Positions 1 through 11,382 are shown, counted from the first letter of the stretch. The stretch is 23,809 nt of DNA from Larix sibirica (GCA_004151065.3 NWUY0300016374.1:27157-50965); one strand, 5' to 3'. Numbers and translations are program-made. Notes: a model not told the origin generated them from the letters alone.

Positions 1-116
1 AAAGGGCCCTGAAAGGCCTGATGGACTTCAGAATTATGACGACGAACATGTATCATGTTCAGACTTTGCCCGTTCACTTTAAAGTTCAACTAAATACAAC
101 TTAGCTAGTAACAAGC

Positions 117-790
117 AGAACATTCAAAGAACTTACAGAGCATTTAAATCTTTTTCTCAATAGATTAACCCATCATCGGAGCTATGCAAAGGAGCCCAAG
201 TGTGAATTTGTAAAAATTTCTCTGGAGTATCTTGGCCATATTATCTCTGTTGAGGGTGTTGGTACTAATTGTGCCAAGATCCAAGTCATTCAAGAGTGGC
301 CAATGCCCACTTCCCTCATGAAGCTGTGTTTTGGGCTTAGCAGGTTTCTATCATAGATTTGTCTGCAATTTCTCTGCTATTAGTCACCCTTTCACTAACC
401 TCACAGAAAGGATTCTTTTCATTGGTCCACTACAGCCCAAAAAGCTTCTAAAAGTCTCAAAGAAGTCCTTGCTTCAGCACCTGTGCTTACTACCCCTGAT
501 TTCACTTGTCCCGTCACTGTTGAGTGTGATTCTTATGGGTTTAGTCTCGGTGCAGTACTCTTACAATATGATCGCCCCATTGCCTTTGAGAGTTGCAAGT
601 TGAATGACAGGAAGAAGCACATGTCCACATACGGTAAAGAAATGTTGGCCATACTTCTTGCAGTGGGCAAGTGGTGCCTATTACTTTTAGGTGCAAAGTT
701 CTTCATTAAAATGGGTCATCTTAGCCTCAAGCACTTATTGACACAGGGTACTTTAACAGTGGAACAACAAAAGTGTACCCGTTGTTCTTG
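117..790 (+). mobile_element. Ty3/gypsy retrotransposon fragment (end of RT plus RNase H), frameshifted
   Basis: Reading frames across this stretch give the end of a gypsy reverse transcriptase followed by its RNase H domain. Around 140-325 there is a KCEF motif, then YLGHIIS, EGV and a WP.P motif. At 331 the frame shifts into LGLAGFYHRF.CNFS...P.T.LTE. Around 423 it shifts back to AQKASKSLKE, SAPVLTTPDF, VECDSYG, GAVLLQ, RPIAFES, YGKEMLAIL and LSLKHLLTQ. The order and spacing match Ty3/gypsy pol. The RNase H Asp expected in a TDH-type motif is Gly here (MGHLSLKHLL). With two frameshifts and this missing catalytic residue the piece is inactive. Integrase and LTRs are not seen; the upstream part may lie outside the window. 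Homology stops near 780-790, just before a gene fragment. Confidence 0.88.
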
Positions 791-837
791 CCTATTTACT
801 GTTATTGCTGCTCATTTTCCATTTATGTTGCAGTAGT

Positions 838-1521
838 GCCACATTTGATTACCGGGCCACTGCAGGTTTATGCCAATGTTGGCCCCAGAGTTGAGACTGA
901 GAAGACAACTGTGGACATAGTTGCCATCTATAATGCTGATAGAGAAGGCATCTCAGACCAAGACCTTGAAAAAAGAAGGCGATAATGCCTTCTCCTCCCC
1001 TTCACCAGATGGGGAAATTTGTGGTATTCAGTTCTGGCAGAATAGGACACAAGAATCTGTATGTTATGGATAGAGAGGTGGGTGAAGGATGCCTCTGGCA
1101 ATTAACAGAAGGTCCCTGGACTGATACCATCTGCAATTGGTCCCCAGATGGTGAGTGGATTGCATTTCTGTCTGGTTGAGATAGTCTGGGTAGCGGTAGC
1201 TTTGCCATGTACTTCATACATCTGAATAGAACAGGTCTGCATAGGGTCTTGAACAGCAGTACTTCTGGAAGAGTGAATCATCCGTGGTTCAGTTCAGATT
1301 CCAAAAGCTTGGTATTCACCTCAGACTATGCAGGGTTGTCTGCGGAGCCAATTTCTGTGCCTCATCAGTACCAACCATATGGAAAGATTTTCACGGCCAG
1401 GGTGGATGGCTCTGAGCTGCAACAGCTTACTCACAATGCTAATGAGGATGGAACTCCATCCTGGGGTAGAATTTTCTTAGCTGCTTCGGATTTGACAGTA
1501 GAAGGTGAGTGTCAAGTGTGA
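838..1521 (+). pseudogene. DPP6-N-terminal-like / TolB-like beta-propeller protein, C-terminal fragment
   Basis: The translation resembles the C-terminal propeller of plant proteins annotated as dipeptidyl peptidase IV N-terminal-like or TolB-related. In order it shows TEKTTVDIVAIYNAD, GDNAFSSPSPDG, KFVVFSSGRIGHKNLYVMD, LTEGPWTDT, NWSPDGEWIAF, then NHPWFSSDSKSLVFTSDYAG, AEPISVPHQYQPYGKIFTAR, LQQLTHN and EDGTPSWG. Repeated SPDG/SSDSK..VF blades are typical of TolB-type propellers. Lesions: a frame change near 955-978; a run of four G at 1011-1014 where three would keep SPDGKFVVF in frame; and a TGA at 1177-1179 where relatives usually have Arg (CGA to TGA is the usual methyl-CpG decay). The reading continues in the same frame after that stop to 1521. 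The N-terminal part of the gene is absent; upstream is a gypsy fragment. Identification is from remembered family motifs, so the exact orthologue is not claimed. Confidence 0.82.
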
Positions 1522-2040
1522 TTTTGATGATGATATGTGGCTTCAAAAGAGTCAGATGGATCTGTAAGCTGCTGAAATACAGCAACACACGATGGTGAGG
1601 AATCCTACGAGAGGCATTCTCCCTTCTTCACTGTAGATATAGCTGTAAAAAATTATTAAACCCATCTTTAAAATATTATTTAGAACAGCTTAAAATCCAC
1701 AGCTATGGACAGTCTATGTCTATATATTAATTTTGTATTTTTTGCCACCTCTAAACTGAAATTTTAAGTCTCTAGAATAAATCTTGATGCCAAGATTATT
1801 TTGGACAGGTTATAAAGCAAGAGCTGGTGAAACCTTCAGAAACAGAATCAGTGCCTGAATTGCTCGTTTCAATATTTTAATATTTTGGCATATTTTTTTA
1901 TAAGAGTGTACAAAAGAAAACCTTCATTAACAGAATCAGTGCATGACTTGATTTATGTTGTTCTAAAAGAGGGTTTAAAAGAAAACTTTAAACTCACTAC
2001 TGTAAGCGATGGACACAGTTGCCAGCACATGCAATTCGAG
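1522..2040. other. Non-coding stretch downstream of the propeller pseudogene
   Basis: AT-rich sequence without a convincing frame. A GGTGAGT at 1504-1510 could be an old splice donor or chance. Two similar segments, around 1830-1860 and 1920-1950, share the core acagaatcagtgc and suggest a small, decayed duplication. Confidence 0.4.
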
Positions 2041-2205
2041 GTAGTGGAGATATAACTGGCTGTCTTTTGTGTTGGATCTAATCCTTCTGGTCTGATAAAG
2101 GACAATTGTGCGCATACCATTCACAGTAGTGGAGATATAACTGGCCGTCTCTTGTGCTGGATCTAAACCTTATTGTCTGATAAGGATAATGGTGTGAACG
2201 CAAAG
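2041..2205. repeat. Two-copy 85-bp tandem duplication
   Basis: Copy 1 starts at 2041 and copy 2 at 2126. Both begin gtagtggagatataactgg and continue with a shared ...cttttgtg/cttgtgc..tggatcta... stretch followed by a tctgataa motif. They differ by scattered substitutions and small indels. The period is 85 bp. No coding role is visible. Confidence 0.8.
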
Positions 2206-2663
2206 TTGTCTACAATTTAAAGTCTTTCTGTGAGGCCATTAACTTGAATTTGTGTTTTTGAAGCTGAAAACAAGTCACTGATTTATTTTCTTTCTGATTT
2301 TTAGCTAGAGAGTCTTGGGGTTCAAACATACCTCCATGCTTACTAGGCACCCACAATCTCAGTGTGGTTTGGGAGGTACACACCAACCCCTTAAGAATTT
2401 TTATCCTCACAGGATGTCTGTTTCCAATTTTGCTTGTAGTGGTTTTTGTTACTTGGGGCACTCTCCACGTTACCTTCAGAAAAAGGATTCAACAAAACCA
2501 ATTGAAAGGGGGGAAGCAGATGAATGAAAACGCTAAAGCCCATTATTCTGCCTCTTCATGTCCCAAAGAAAGAACAGGTCTATCCCATTCAGGCTTCCAC
2601 ACATTGGACAACCCATCACCAAAAGTCAATCTTATATTATGAATCTTGACTTAGATTTGTTTT
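2206..2663. other. Intergenic stretch with unrecognised short frames
   Basis: Short overlapping frames exist on both strands. One plus-strand frame (2364-2642) has a hydrophobic run near its start (FPILLVVVFVTW), but it matches nothing I know, has no supporting context and overlaps other equally long frames. I treat the stretch as non-coding. Confidence 0.35.
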
Positions 2664-2726
2664 CTTGTTCTATTCCCATTCCATTTCAAGCTTTGTTCTT
2701 GTTCTATTCCCATTCCATTTCAAGCT
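2664..2726. repeat. Two-copy 34-bp direct repeat
   Basis: A 29-bp block beginning cttgttctattcccattcc occurs identically at 2664-2692 and 2698-2726. The perfect identity suggests a recent tandem slippage event. Confidence 0.9.
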
Positions 2727-4060
2727 GAAAGCCAGTACTTACTCTCCTGTCATTTTTGGGGTGCTGCTGCCTCAGTCCTACAATTGTGTCCACATTTGGA
2801 TGTGCAGGGAATTCTGAATAACTTTCATTCAATTGATGCTTGCTACTCTAACATGTGCCGATGAATGCATGGTGGACTAATTGCAAGTTTGCATGCCTCA
2901 TATGCCCGTTTAAGCAAATGTCTGATTGTTCCTATTCAACAAATTATTAACATTTTTAATAGCTTGTTAATCTCATAATTAATCTCCTCTTTCATTCAAA
3001 AATCATGTTGAACATCCCAGAAGAGATGCCAAGGAAAATTTGTCACATTTTGGTGATCATCTAGACTTACAAAACATTTTACTAGAAGTGGAGATTCTAT
3101 AAATATAAAGCACTAAAGTTCTCCGATGAGGTATTGATTCATTGACGAGGTGGATGGAGTGCCAAGTCTTCTGTCATAGTTCCATTCCAGCTGCAGTCTG
3201 CACACCCGGATGGCAAGTGTTGAAAAGGACAAGGTCCAGTGCAAGTCCAGGGCAACTTTGGCAGAGTAGAGACCCCTTAGACTTGGCTTAAGCAGAAGGA
3301 AGTCTATTCTTTAAGGTGTATCTCCTCAGGGCATGTTTCTTACACTTTTGGCCAAAAAAGCTAAAATTCCGAGGAAAACATAAGCCATTATGGAACATTG
3401 AGTCAGAGAGCTTAATTCTTTTCGATGATGATAGCCCAGTTTGCTCTCTTCTCTTTTGGTAGAGTTTGTAAGAACTGCCTGAAGCAGTAGGCATTTGGGA
3501 ATGGAAAATCAAAATAGAGATGATTGGAAAACAAGATTGACTTTCCAATTTTAAAAGAATTAGTAATGCAATTATTATTGGAAATCTCAATACAGCCTTT
3601 TAACCGCCCTCTTGATCTGAAAGGGAACATTTTCCAACATTTAAATTGGAACATAGTTCCAATTTAGTAGGAACAGTTTACTATTACAATGAGACATTGT
3701 GACCATTGGTTGAAATCATCTTTGACGCAGATACATATTCTCCTTACTTTCTAGGAGGCCTTGGCTTGTAATGACAAATGATTGTATTCTGTTGTCAATA
3801 TTGTATTGAAACAGTCAATAGACAAAATGAAGTCCTCTGGATTGAAACCATCTTTGATTTGGTTTCCCTTTCGCACTCGGTTCGGTGCTATGCTGACTCA
3901 TTAGTTGGCCGTGATCGCTACCCTTATCTCTCTAGTTATTCCATTGGGATATGGAGTCACGTTTGTTTTTGTTGAATTAGTGTGATCTTCAACATGACTC
4001 TTGGTTTATGTGATTGGTGCATTCTTGTTGATATTTAACTCTCACCTACAACTTCATTGT
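2727..4060. other. Non-coding stretch, nothing recognised
   Basis: I see no conserved protein motif, RNA gene or mobile-element end here. Overlapping minus-strand frames at 3288-3654 lack family features and look like chance open frames. Confidence 0.4.
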
Positions 4061-4176
4061 ATCACTTTTACCTTGAACATGCTTTTGGCCATTTTCATAT
4101 CACTTTTATCTTAAACATGCTTTTGGCCATTTTCGTTATCACTTTTACCTTAAACATGCTTTTGGCCATTTTCATG
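4061..4176. repeat. Three-copy 38-39-bp minisatellite
   Basis: Units at 4061-4098, 4099-4137 and 4138-4176 all follow atcactttta.ctt.aacatg then cttttggccattttc. They differ by a few substitutions and one extra base. The array is local and non-coding. Confidence 0.92.
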
Positions 4177-5100
4177 TCATTTGTTTTGAAGACTTTTATT
4201 TGATAACATTGTGGGACTTTGAGTTCCCCACTCTAATTGTTGGTGCATTTTCTCATTTAGAGTTGTGGTCGCTTCATCAATTTTGGCTTTACTGTTCATG
4301 CATTTTCTCATTTAAATTGGTGGTTGCTTCATTGGTGTTGAGTTTGTGTGAAAGTGTTTTGGAGGTTATAGTTTTGAAGTATGACGTTCCGTTTAAACTC
4401 GAGTAATTTGCATCATCAATTTGGAAGAAGTTTTGGTGAAGTTGTTTTGGAGATTAAAGTTCTGTAGATGGACCTTTGAATGAGAGTTTGTTTACACCTT
4501 GTTATGGGCAAGATGTTGTTACTGTTCATTAATCATTGTTTTCCCTTAAGCAATTAAACTTTTAGGGAGGATTATTATAATGTTTAATTGGCCAATTTTT
4601 TAGCACATCTATCCCAATATATTAAGTGGGATATTGAGATGTAATTCCGATATGGTCAAAAATCATTTTTGCAAGCTTTCCATGTCCCCAAGTGAATATT
4701 AATGGGTATGTTGCAGATACGTTGACTAATCTTAATTTGTATTGTAACACCTTAATGAGTGCTCTTCTCAACTGAATAGTTACCTTCATACATCATGTCA
4801 TGTGAGCTTGTGGTCACACTTGATGTTAGTTCAAGGTCCACACTAATAAGGCCTAGCTCATATATACTCGAAAAAATAAAGCATGAATTTAAAGAGAAAT
4901 TGATTTATAAATCACATCATAAAGGTACCTATTATACTGAAAAATACATCTCTCGTAAACTTAGGCTATCTTTCTTATGTGATTATTAGTGTGTTCGACT
5001 TTTAGTATAACATAAACCACAAGTCACTTATCCATATTCCTAACATAATCTTATGAGTCAAATAACGAAATGTTGATAGGTGTGAAAGAGATTATTAGTA
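4177..5100. other. Non-coding stretch with faint internal duplications
   Basis: A tgcattttctcattta block occurs twice near 4244 and 4298, each followed by a related g.ttg.ggt.gcttcat segment, and gttttggag occurs twice near 4360 and 4440. These look like decayed local duplications. No gene is recognised. Confidence 0.4.
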
Positions 5101-5126
5101 TCAATTGCGTCAGAATTAATCCAATG

Positions 5127-5200
5127 GGTTAGTTTTAGTGTTTGAGTGCATTGAGTTTTATGTGGGAGGTCTTGAGGTCGAGCCTCGAGTTGGTTGTCTC
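5127..5200 (+). repeat. Possible tRNA-derived SINE head (weak)
   Basis: A ggttagttttagtg segment could be a decayed pol III A box, followed about 40 bp later by gtgggaggtcttgaggtcgagcc, which resembles the B-box region of plant tRNA-derived SINEs but lacks one base of the GGTTCGA core. No target-site duplication or A-tail could be fixed. Downstream, two similar acaagtttacattg segments near 5252 and 5298 may belong to the same element. Confidence 0.3.
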
Positions 5201-5387
5201 TATTGTGTATTTTACTTTATGCCCTTACAAGGCACATGTTGTGATCAACATTGACAAGTTTACATTGTGTACCATCCAAATGTTGCAATCAACACATACA
5301 AGTTTACATTGGATAACCGTCCAAGAAATGCAGGGAAGTGCTTCGAAATTTCTTACAAGATTTTCCTTAGAAAAAAAAAGGAATTAG

Positions 5388-6779
5388 CTTGCACGATGTG
5401 ATCAATATTAAAGAAATAACATTCAAGGTATACCATACAAAGCTAACTAAAGGATTTAAGGGAAATTTAGAAATATAAACTTATCACCATTAATATTGGC
5501 CAAAATTCACTTATATAATCAGACCTCCAAAATTTTAAAAAAAATCGTCAATAGCATAATTACATTGTAAGGCTTTCCCTGCTTTACATTGTATGTTTCA
5601 TCTACACCCTCTATATTCCCTCGATTGTTGGATACCATTGATGTCATTGCCCATATGGTTGATGTTGGTAGTCTAGTTGTTGTCTATTCTTTGTTGCCAA
5701 CGATCACAATCCTCGTTGCACACACAGTACAGGGCATGAAACCATAAGTCCTTTAGCAACTACTCAACCACAAGAGTTATTGCAGCCTAGCTTTGTTGTG
5801 GAGGGTCTTCTCGTGAGTGTGCTTTCATGGCCTCATGTTTACCTGCATTATTTTGGCTCATTGCTTATGAGTTCATCATTTGAGACAAAATATTATCATT
5901 GCTTACAAAGGAATCCCAAACCTCTAATGCCATGTGTCACTGTGCTTAAAGTTGGCTTGAACTTAGTTTTCTTTAATGTCTTTGATTCATACATTTGGCT
6001 ATTGGAAGTTGAAAACTTGAAGCACCTAAACCCTTTGTTTTGCCAATGAACTTCTACATTTGTCAATTTTTTGGTAAAGCAATTATGGGTTCTTGCTTAA
6101 TTTGATAAACTTTGAAAGTTATAGTATTTGCTTCTTACTTGTATTCACAACGGTACGCATTTTTTCCAAGATATTGGGTTGCACTATGCATTCAAATAAC
6201 TTCTCCTTCATTTTATGGTCTCCCCATTTGGCCTTTGTATATGGGTATATCCTTAATGCGAGAGTCTCCCAATCTAGTGAAAAGCTATTTCATTTACTTG
6301 AAAGCAACCTCTTGCTTGCCAATTTCTCTGAAAAGAGGTCCATGTTGTTGGTTGAGATATACAATTTTAAATTGCCTCATGTATATGAGATCTTGTGAAC
6401 CTTTCACAATTGTAATGATGAATGTGAACATTAGTGGCCACATAAGGGGATGTCAATATTTGAACAAACTTAGACTACCTTACAAGTGAAACTCCCATTA
6501 TGTGGTAATGAGTTAGGGGAAATTTTGGAAACATATTTTGATTTACATTGATCCACCATATCACCTTGATGGCTACCCAAATATAATTGCAAATACATCG
6601 AGTGTATGAACAAATTAATGTACTTGTGCAAGTCAAATATTAGGACGGAAAATTTTAATGTCATCTCTTATTATCCAATAAGTGGATAAACTCACTTTGT
6701 TTTTAACATAAATTCGTTCCGAAATCTTATATAAATTTTGTTGTCAATCATAGTTCCATCCAATTAATGAGACCTTGAT
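5388..6779. other. Non-coding stretch before the LTR element
   Basis: No recognised gene. The only notable point is an open minus-strand stretch around 6110-6390 with plausible protein composition (for example DWETLALRIYPYTKAKWGD) but no identified family. Other frames here overlap each other and look random. Confidence 0.4.
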
Positions 6780-7450
6780 TGTTAGAATGTATTTTAATGT
6801 TGTCTAGTGGCCTGATGTAATTTTGTACATAGTATCATAATGATGATCATTATAACATCATTTGTGGGGCACTTATACATGTAACTTGGTCTCACTAACA
6901 TGGAGATAGTTTTGGGACTTTTTTGGTGGTAACCTTTTTGTCAGGTAACATTGACCTACACTAATAGGTCATTCTTATCCACCATTTCTCCCTTATCTCT
7001 TGATAAGCTTATCATCCAACTTTGTGGATTGGTTGATCTCCACCCTTGATTGTGCCTTATGATTGATCAATGGTCCATGTTTCTCCTAGTTACTGTAAAT
7101 TGATGCCATTAGTCTTGAATCAAGTAAGTGGAGGGTAGCTTCTGGTATTAATCTTTATCCTGGAACCTATGGGTCCTTAGGTCAGATCATCCATATGTTG
7201 GAGATGGATCTCATTTGAACTCTATACATGTGTGTGCTCTAGCAGTTGTAATTGGTAGGAGTGTGTTGAAGAATAAGAAGGCCTTACTTCCATGGATGTT
7301 CCCCCACCTTGTGGTTTTACCATGTAAATTTCATCTCCTCTATCTTGTCTCTCTTGCTTCTTACATCTTACTGTTTTGATGCTTTCTATAAGAGTTTAGA
7401 CATGTTAGATCTTGTGGTTATTTGTTCATGCATATGTTCTCGATTTGACA
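6780..7450 (+). repeat. LTR 1 of the copia-type element
   Basis: The LTR begins TGTTAGAATGT and ends TTTGACA, the usual TG...CA termini, and is followed directly by the primer-binding site. It is 671 bp. Compared with LTR 2 it lacks about 30 bp near 6900, and its TATA-like box reads TGTAAAT at 7094-7100. Confidence 0.9.
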
Positions 7451-7462
7451 TGGTATCAAAGC
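7451..7462 (+). promoter_or_regulatory. Primer-binding site (initiator tRNA-Met type)
   Basis: TGGTATCAAAGC directly follows the LTR. Plant Ty1/copia elements typically carry TGGTATCAGAGC, complementary to the 3' end of initiator tRNA-Met. This copy has one substitution. Confidence 0.88.
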
Positions 7463-10400
7463 ACATTGCCTAGATCTAACTCGGATAAAATTCTATACTA
7501 AATTTTTATTGCATCAAACATTAGAAGATCTTTAGATATGTTACCCCGCCACTTCAATTTTGGTTTTTTTGGCACTACTTTAGTAGATTTGCAAGAAAAT
7601 ATGGACATCATGCTTAGTTTCTTCAATTTCTAAGCATATTTGGTCAGATATGACATTGTTATTGTATCTAGAGCATGAAGATCAATGAAAATTGATTATT
7701 CACTCATTAAATTTGACACTCATCTACTCTAGATTGAATTAAAAGATTATCAAGGCTTGGGTAAAGTTTGTGGATTTTTAACCTAAAAGATTTTGGTCAA
7801 AATTATTATCTCCAAACTTAAAATTTTAGGGTTTTGTCACCAAACCTAAAAACAATTTCCAATTTCCATCCAAACCTTTTTTTGATCCTCCATTACCTCT
7901 TTGAGTCTCGAGACTGTTGATTGTCGGCGATTGGCTTAAGTTGAAGGATTTTCATGGCTCAATTAAAGGATTTTCGTTGACTTAAATCTCAAATTGTGTT
8001 CTTGCTTCCATTGAAGGACTTATGTGGCCCGAATTTCAAATCGAGTCTTAGATTGGTTTATGATTGGCAATTGGTGATTGTTTGTGTAGTGCTTTACCAA
8101 ATGATTGGTTGAATGCTACTTGGTTGCCCTCTCAACCTACATGTTGGCGTTCTAGTTAAAAGCACCCATAGATCCTCTCTTGTCAAAGAGTGCTATGATC
8201 TTGAATCAAGTAATCAATGTGATGTTGGAGGGAATGATTGATTCATATGATAACACGAGGAGAGAAAACATGTTAGACCAAGTAAGGAAAATCTAGGTGT
8301 GGATCTACTTTATCATCCCATGGACCTTTAGAATATGTTTGTGGATCTATTTTTTTTTACTTGGTAAAAGCTTGTGGTTCCTTAACCCATAGAGGCTCTA
8401 AGAGATTCGTTGTCATCTCATAAGAAGAGTTGTTGTGTCTCATCCATCCTCATGATTTCAGTTGGAACTGTTGGCATCTCATAAGATGCCTTACATGAAG
8501 CTCAAAAGAACAATAGGCTGTTTAATTTCCCTTCATTTATTGACTATTTGGGCTATTGTCTTTAGTGTGGGAGCCATTTTGTTGGACCCCTTTATGAGAT
8601 GAAATACTAATTTGATTGGACAAAAAACAGTGGTGTTTGGAGTCCCTCGATGGAGAAATCGCCTCCCTCTCCTTATGGTGGCATGCTTCGAGCTTTATCT
8701 TAAGAAACATTTTGCTTGGGGATGTACTTTTATTTGGCTTCACATTTTCCTCTCATGTTTTTTTGAACTAGTATATCAGGAATGGGGATTTTGGGTGCGG
8801 TTGGGATACTAGTGCACGAGTGGATTTCGACTCGATGGAAGAGGCTTCCCTTATTGTTTTAGGGCTTGGCTTTAGTGGATGGTTAGATTCCAAGCCTCCT
8901 AAACCAAAGCATGGTTTGTTGATTTGAACTAGATGTAGGTGTCGTCAATTTTCTAGATACTTTGCTCCTTGCCTTGCTTTGGGATATGTGCATGGAGCAT
9001 GGATTTATAGGAGTATCAAGCTTCGATTTGTCCATGAAAGACAATTTCTCATTGTGGATTGAGCAGAGAACAATATCTTGTTGAGTGATTGCAAGGTGGT
9101 TATCTTACATAGAATTGTGGCATCAAAAATTTGAATTGGCTGTGTGTGCTATGTTTGTGGGTATGGGTTTTCCGTTGTGGGTTATTCTTCCACATTGTGA
9201 GCACAATCTTGTTGCAAATCCAGTTCATTCTATAACAATGTTTAATGTTTTACCATGCCATCACTTGAAAGGCCCATTATCCAACATTAAAAAGTGAATA
9301 AATCTACCAACTTAGTTGTGGGACCTAGATTTATGCTTCGTCACTGGATACATTTACCAATAAGGAGTTTCCAAGTGGCACTTTTGGCTCAACCTATGGG
9401 GTTTGCAATTCAGTTTTATGAGCTCATTTTCCATTTCTCATAACTTTTTCATACAACATTATTTTTTAGTGTGGTTTCTTCTGGACTATGTATTTCTGAG
9501 TCCTCTTGACAGTGATGTAGATAGATTTAGTGAATTGTTATGTTTGATGATCGTGATCTGTATTTGTTTAAAAAAACCCAAGGCCAAGGCTCAATTTTGG
9601 AACTTAAAATATTCATAACGTGCTGATTCAGACACCATTTTGAATGAAATTGTTTTTATAAGTGCATACATTTTTTCACTCTATGCAATGGTGATATAAC
9701 TTTCTATTGATTTTCCATATGATTATTGTGGGAGGTAATGGCCACATATGTCCTTCATTGTTTGATTGTGACAATAGTATGTTTGAGACAGTTGCTTGAT
9801 GGTTGAAATTGGTGCTTTGTTTCGTACCATGTATTTGTGATGGGGAGACTATATTACATTCACGTGTTGCACATTTGAGCACTTGTTGACCTTGATGATC
9901 ATTGTGAGATCACGTTCAAGTTCTTGATTGAAGCACTCCAGTTGATTGTTGGCACCTTCAACTTGTTGGATCACATTCAACTTCTTGTTCTACTATCTTT
10001 CATATCTTGTTGGGAAAATTCTTCTTTGACACATTGTGGACTTGCCATGATGATTCATGCCTTTGCTCTTGAAGGATATTTCTTGTAGTTGGATCTCCGT
10101 TTGCTTCACCTATTCTAGAGTGGTATTTTTGAAGAGATTGGAGATAGATTTGTTTTGTAGGTTATAACTCTATTTTGAGTTTCTTTGCACTTCATCATGA
10201 GCATATTTATGTTGTCATTATTGGTCATTCCACATTGATTCTTGATGGTAGCAGGCATCTTCTGTTTACATTTTATTGTGGATCTTATGACAACTTCTTG
10301 ATGGCTTTCTACATTGTTCCACTCAATAACTTCTCCTCGCTAACATCAAAGTTTGAAGTTCTCTTTCCCACATTATTCAGATGTTTGAAGTTGTCATTAA

Positions 10401-10657
10401 GAGGGAACATAATGTAATGCTATCTTCTTCCAAATTACTTTGTTGCATCCCTGATGCAATGATTGTCTAATGGCCACATTTACTGTTGTGTACACTATCA
10501 TTACGATAAATGTGAGAATACCATCCCGAGGCATTTTTACACATGTTGAGGTATCATTAGACTTGTGAGATCTCAAATTTCTCACATTATTGGTTTATTA
10601 TTCTTATTTAACACAACACCTTCCTCGACTTAGATGCTCATTCCTCTAGTCAACATT
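7463..10657 (+). mobile_element. Internal region of the copia-type element, no recognisable gag-pol
   Basis: About 3.2 kb between the PBS and the polypurine tract. Several short frames exist on both strands (for example 8612-8812, 9085-9297 and 9403-9618 plus; 8537-8743 and 9676-9882 minus). None shows a CCHC knuckle, protease, integrase HHCC, RT or RNase H motif. The leader (7463 to about 7770) is matched by 11383 to about 11682. Confidence 0.7.
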
Positions 10658-10666
10658 AAGGGGGAA
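10658..10666 (+). promoter_or_regulatory. Polypurine tract
   Basis: AAGGGGGAA lies directly before the TGTTAG start of LTR 2, the expected place and composition for the plus-strand primer of reverse transcription. Confidence 0.88.
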
Positions 10667-11370
10667 TGTTAGAATGTGTTTTAATGTTGCCTGGTGGCTT
10701 GATGTAATTTTGTACTTAGTGTTATAATGATGATCATTATAGCATCATTTGTGGAGCACTTCTACATGTAACTTGGCCTCACTAGAATTTTGTAATATTG
10801 TACATGTGCAAATGGAGATAGTTTTGGGAGTTATTTGGTGGTGACATGTTTGTCAGGTAATATTGACCTACACTAATAGGTGATTCTTATCCACCACTTT
10901 TCCTTTTCCTTTATCTTTTGATGAGCTTATAATCAACCTTTGTGGATTGGTTGATTTCCACCCTTGATTTTTCCTTATGATCAATGGTCCAAATTTTTCG
11001 TGGTTACTATAAATTGAGGCCATTAGTCTTGAATCAAGTAAGTGAAGGGTAGCTTATGGTATTGATCTTTAGCTTGGACCTTACGGGTCCTTGTTGTAGA
11101 TCATCCATATGTTGGAGAGTTGTATGGATCCCATTTGAACTCCATACACGTGTGTGCTCTAGCAGTTGTAGTTGGGAGGAGTTTGTTGAAGAATAAGAAA
11201 GCCTTATTTCTATGGATGTTTCACCACCTTGGTGTTTTATCACATAAATATCATCTCCTCTCTCTTGTCTCTCTTGCTTCTTAGATATTTACCATTTTGA
11301 TGTTTTTTGTAAGAGTTTACACAAGTTATATTCTGTAGTTATAGTTCATGCATATCTTCTTTATCTTACA
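10667..11370 (+). repeat. LTR 2 of the copia-type element
   Basis: It begins TGTTAGAATGT, ends CTTACA and is 704 bp. A TATA box (TATAAAT, 11008-11014) is intact here and mutated in LTR 1, and fits an LTR promoter. It is preceded by a polypurine tract and followed by another primer-binding site, so it has internal sequence on both sides. Confidence 0.9.
11008..11014 (+). promoter_or_regulatory. LTR TATA box
   Basis: TATAAAT in ctataaattgaggcc, about 340 bp into LTR 2. The equivalent place in LTR 1 is TGTAAAT. A position inside the LTR is as expected for the element's pol II promoter. Confidence 0.6.
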
Positions 11371-11382
11371 TGGTATCAGAGC
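11371..11382 (+). promoter_or_regulatory. Primer-binding site, canonical initiator tRNA-Met type
   Basis: TGGTATCAGAGC directly follows LTR 2 and is the canonical plant copia primer-binding sequence. It is followed by leader sequence matching 7463 onward. Confidence 0.9.

Noticed and set aside
1002-1217. Minus-strand frame of 71 codons
   Set aside because: It overlaps the propeller homology on the other strand and has no family motif; it is a shadow frame.
3288-3654. Two overlapping minus-strand frames of 80-100 codons
   Set aside because: Both cover the same bases in different frames, neither has recognisable motifs or context, and the composition looks random.
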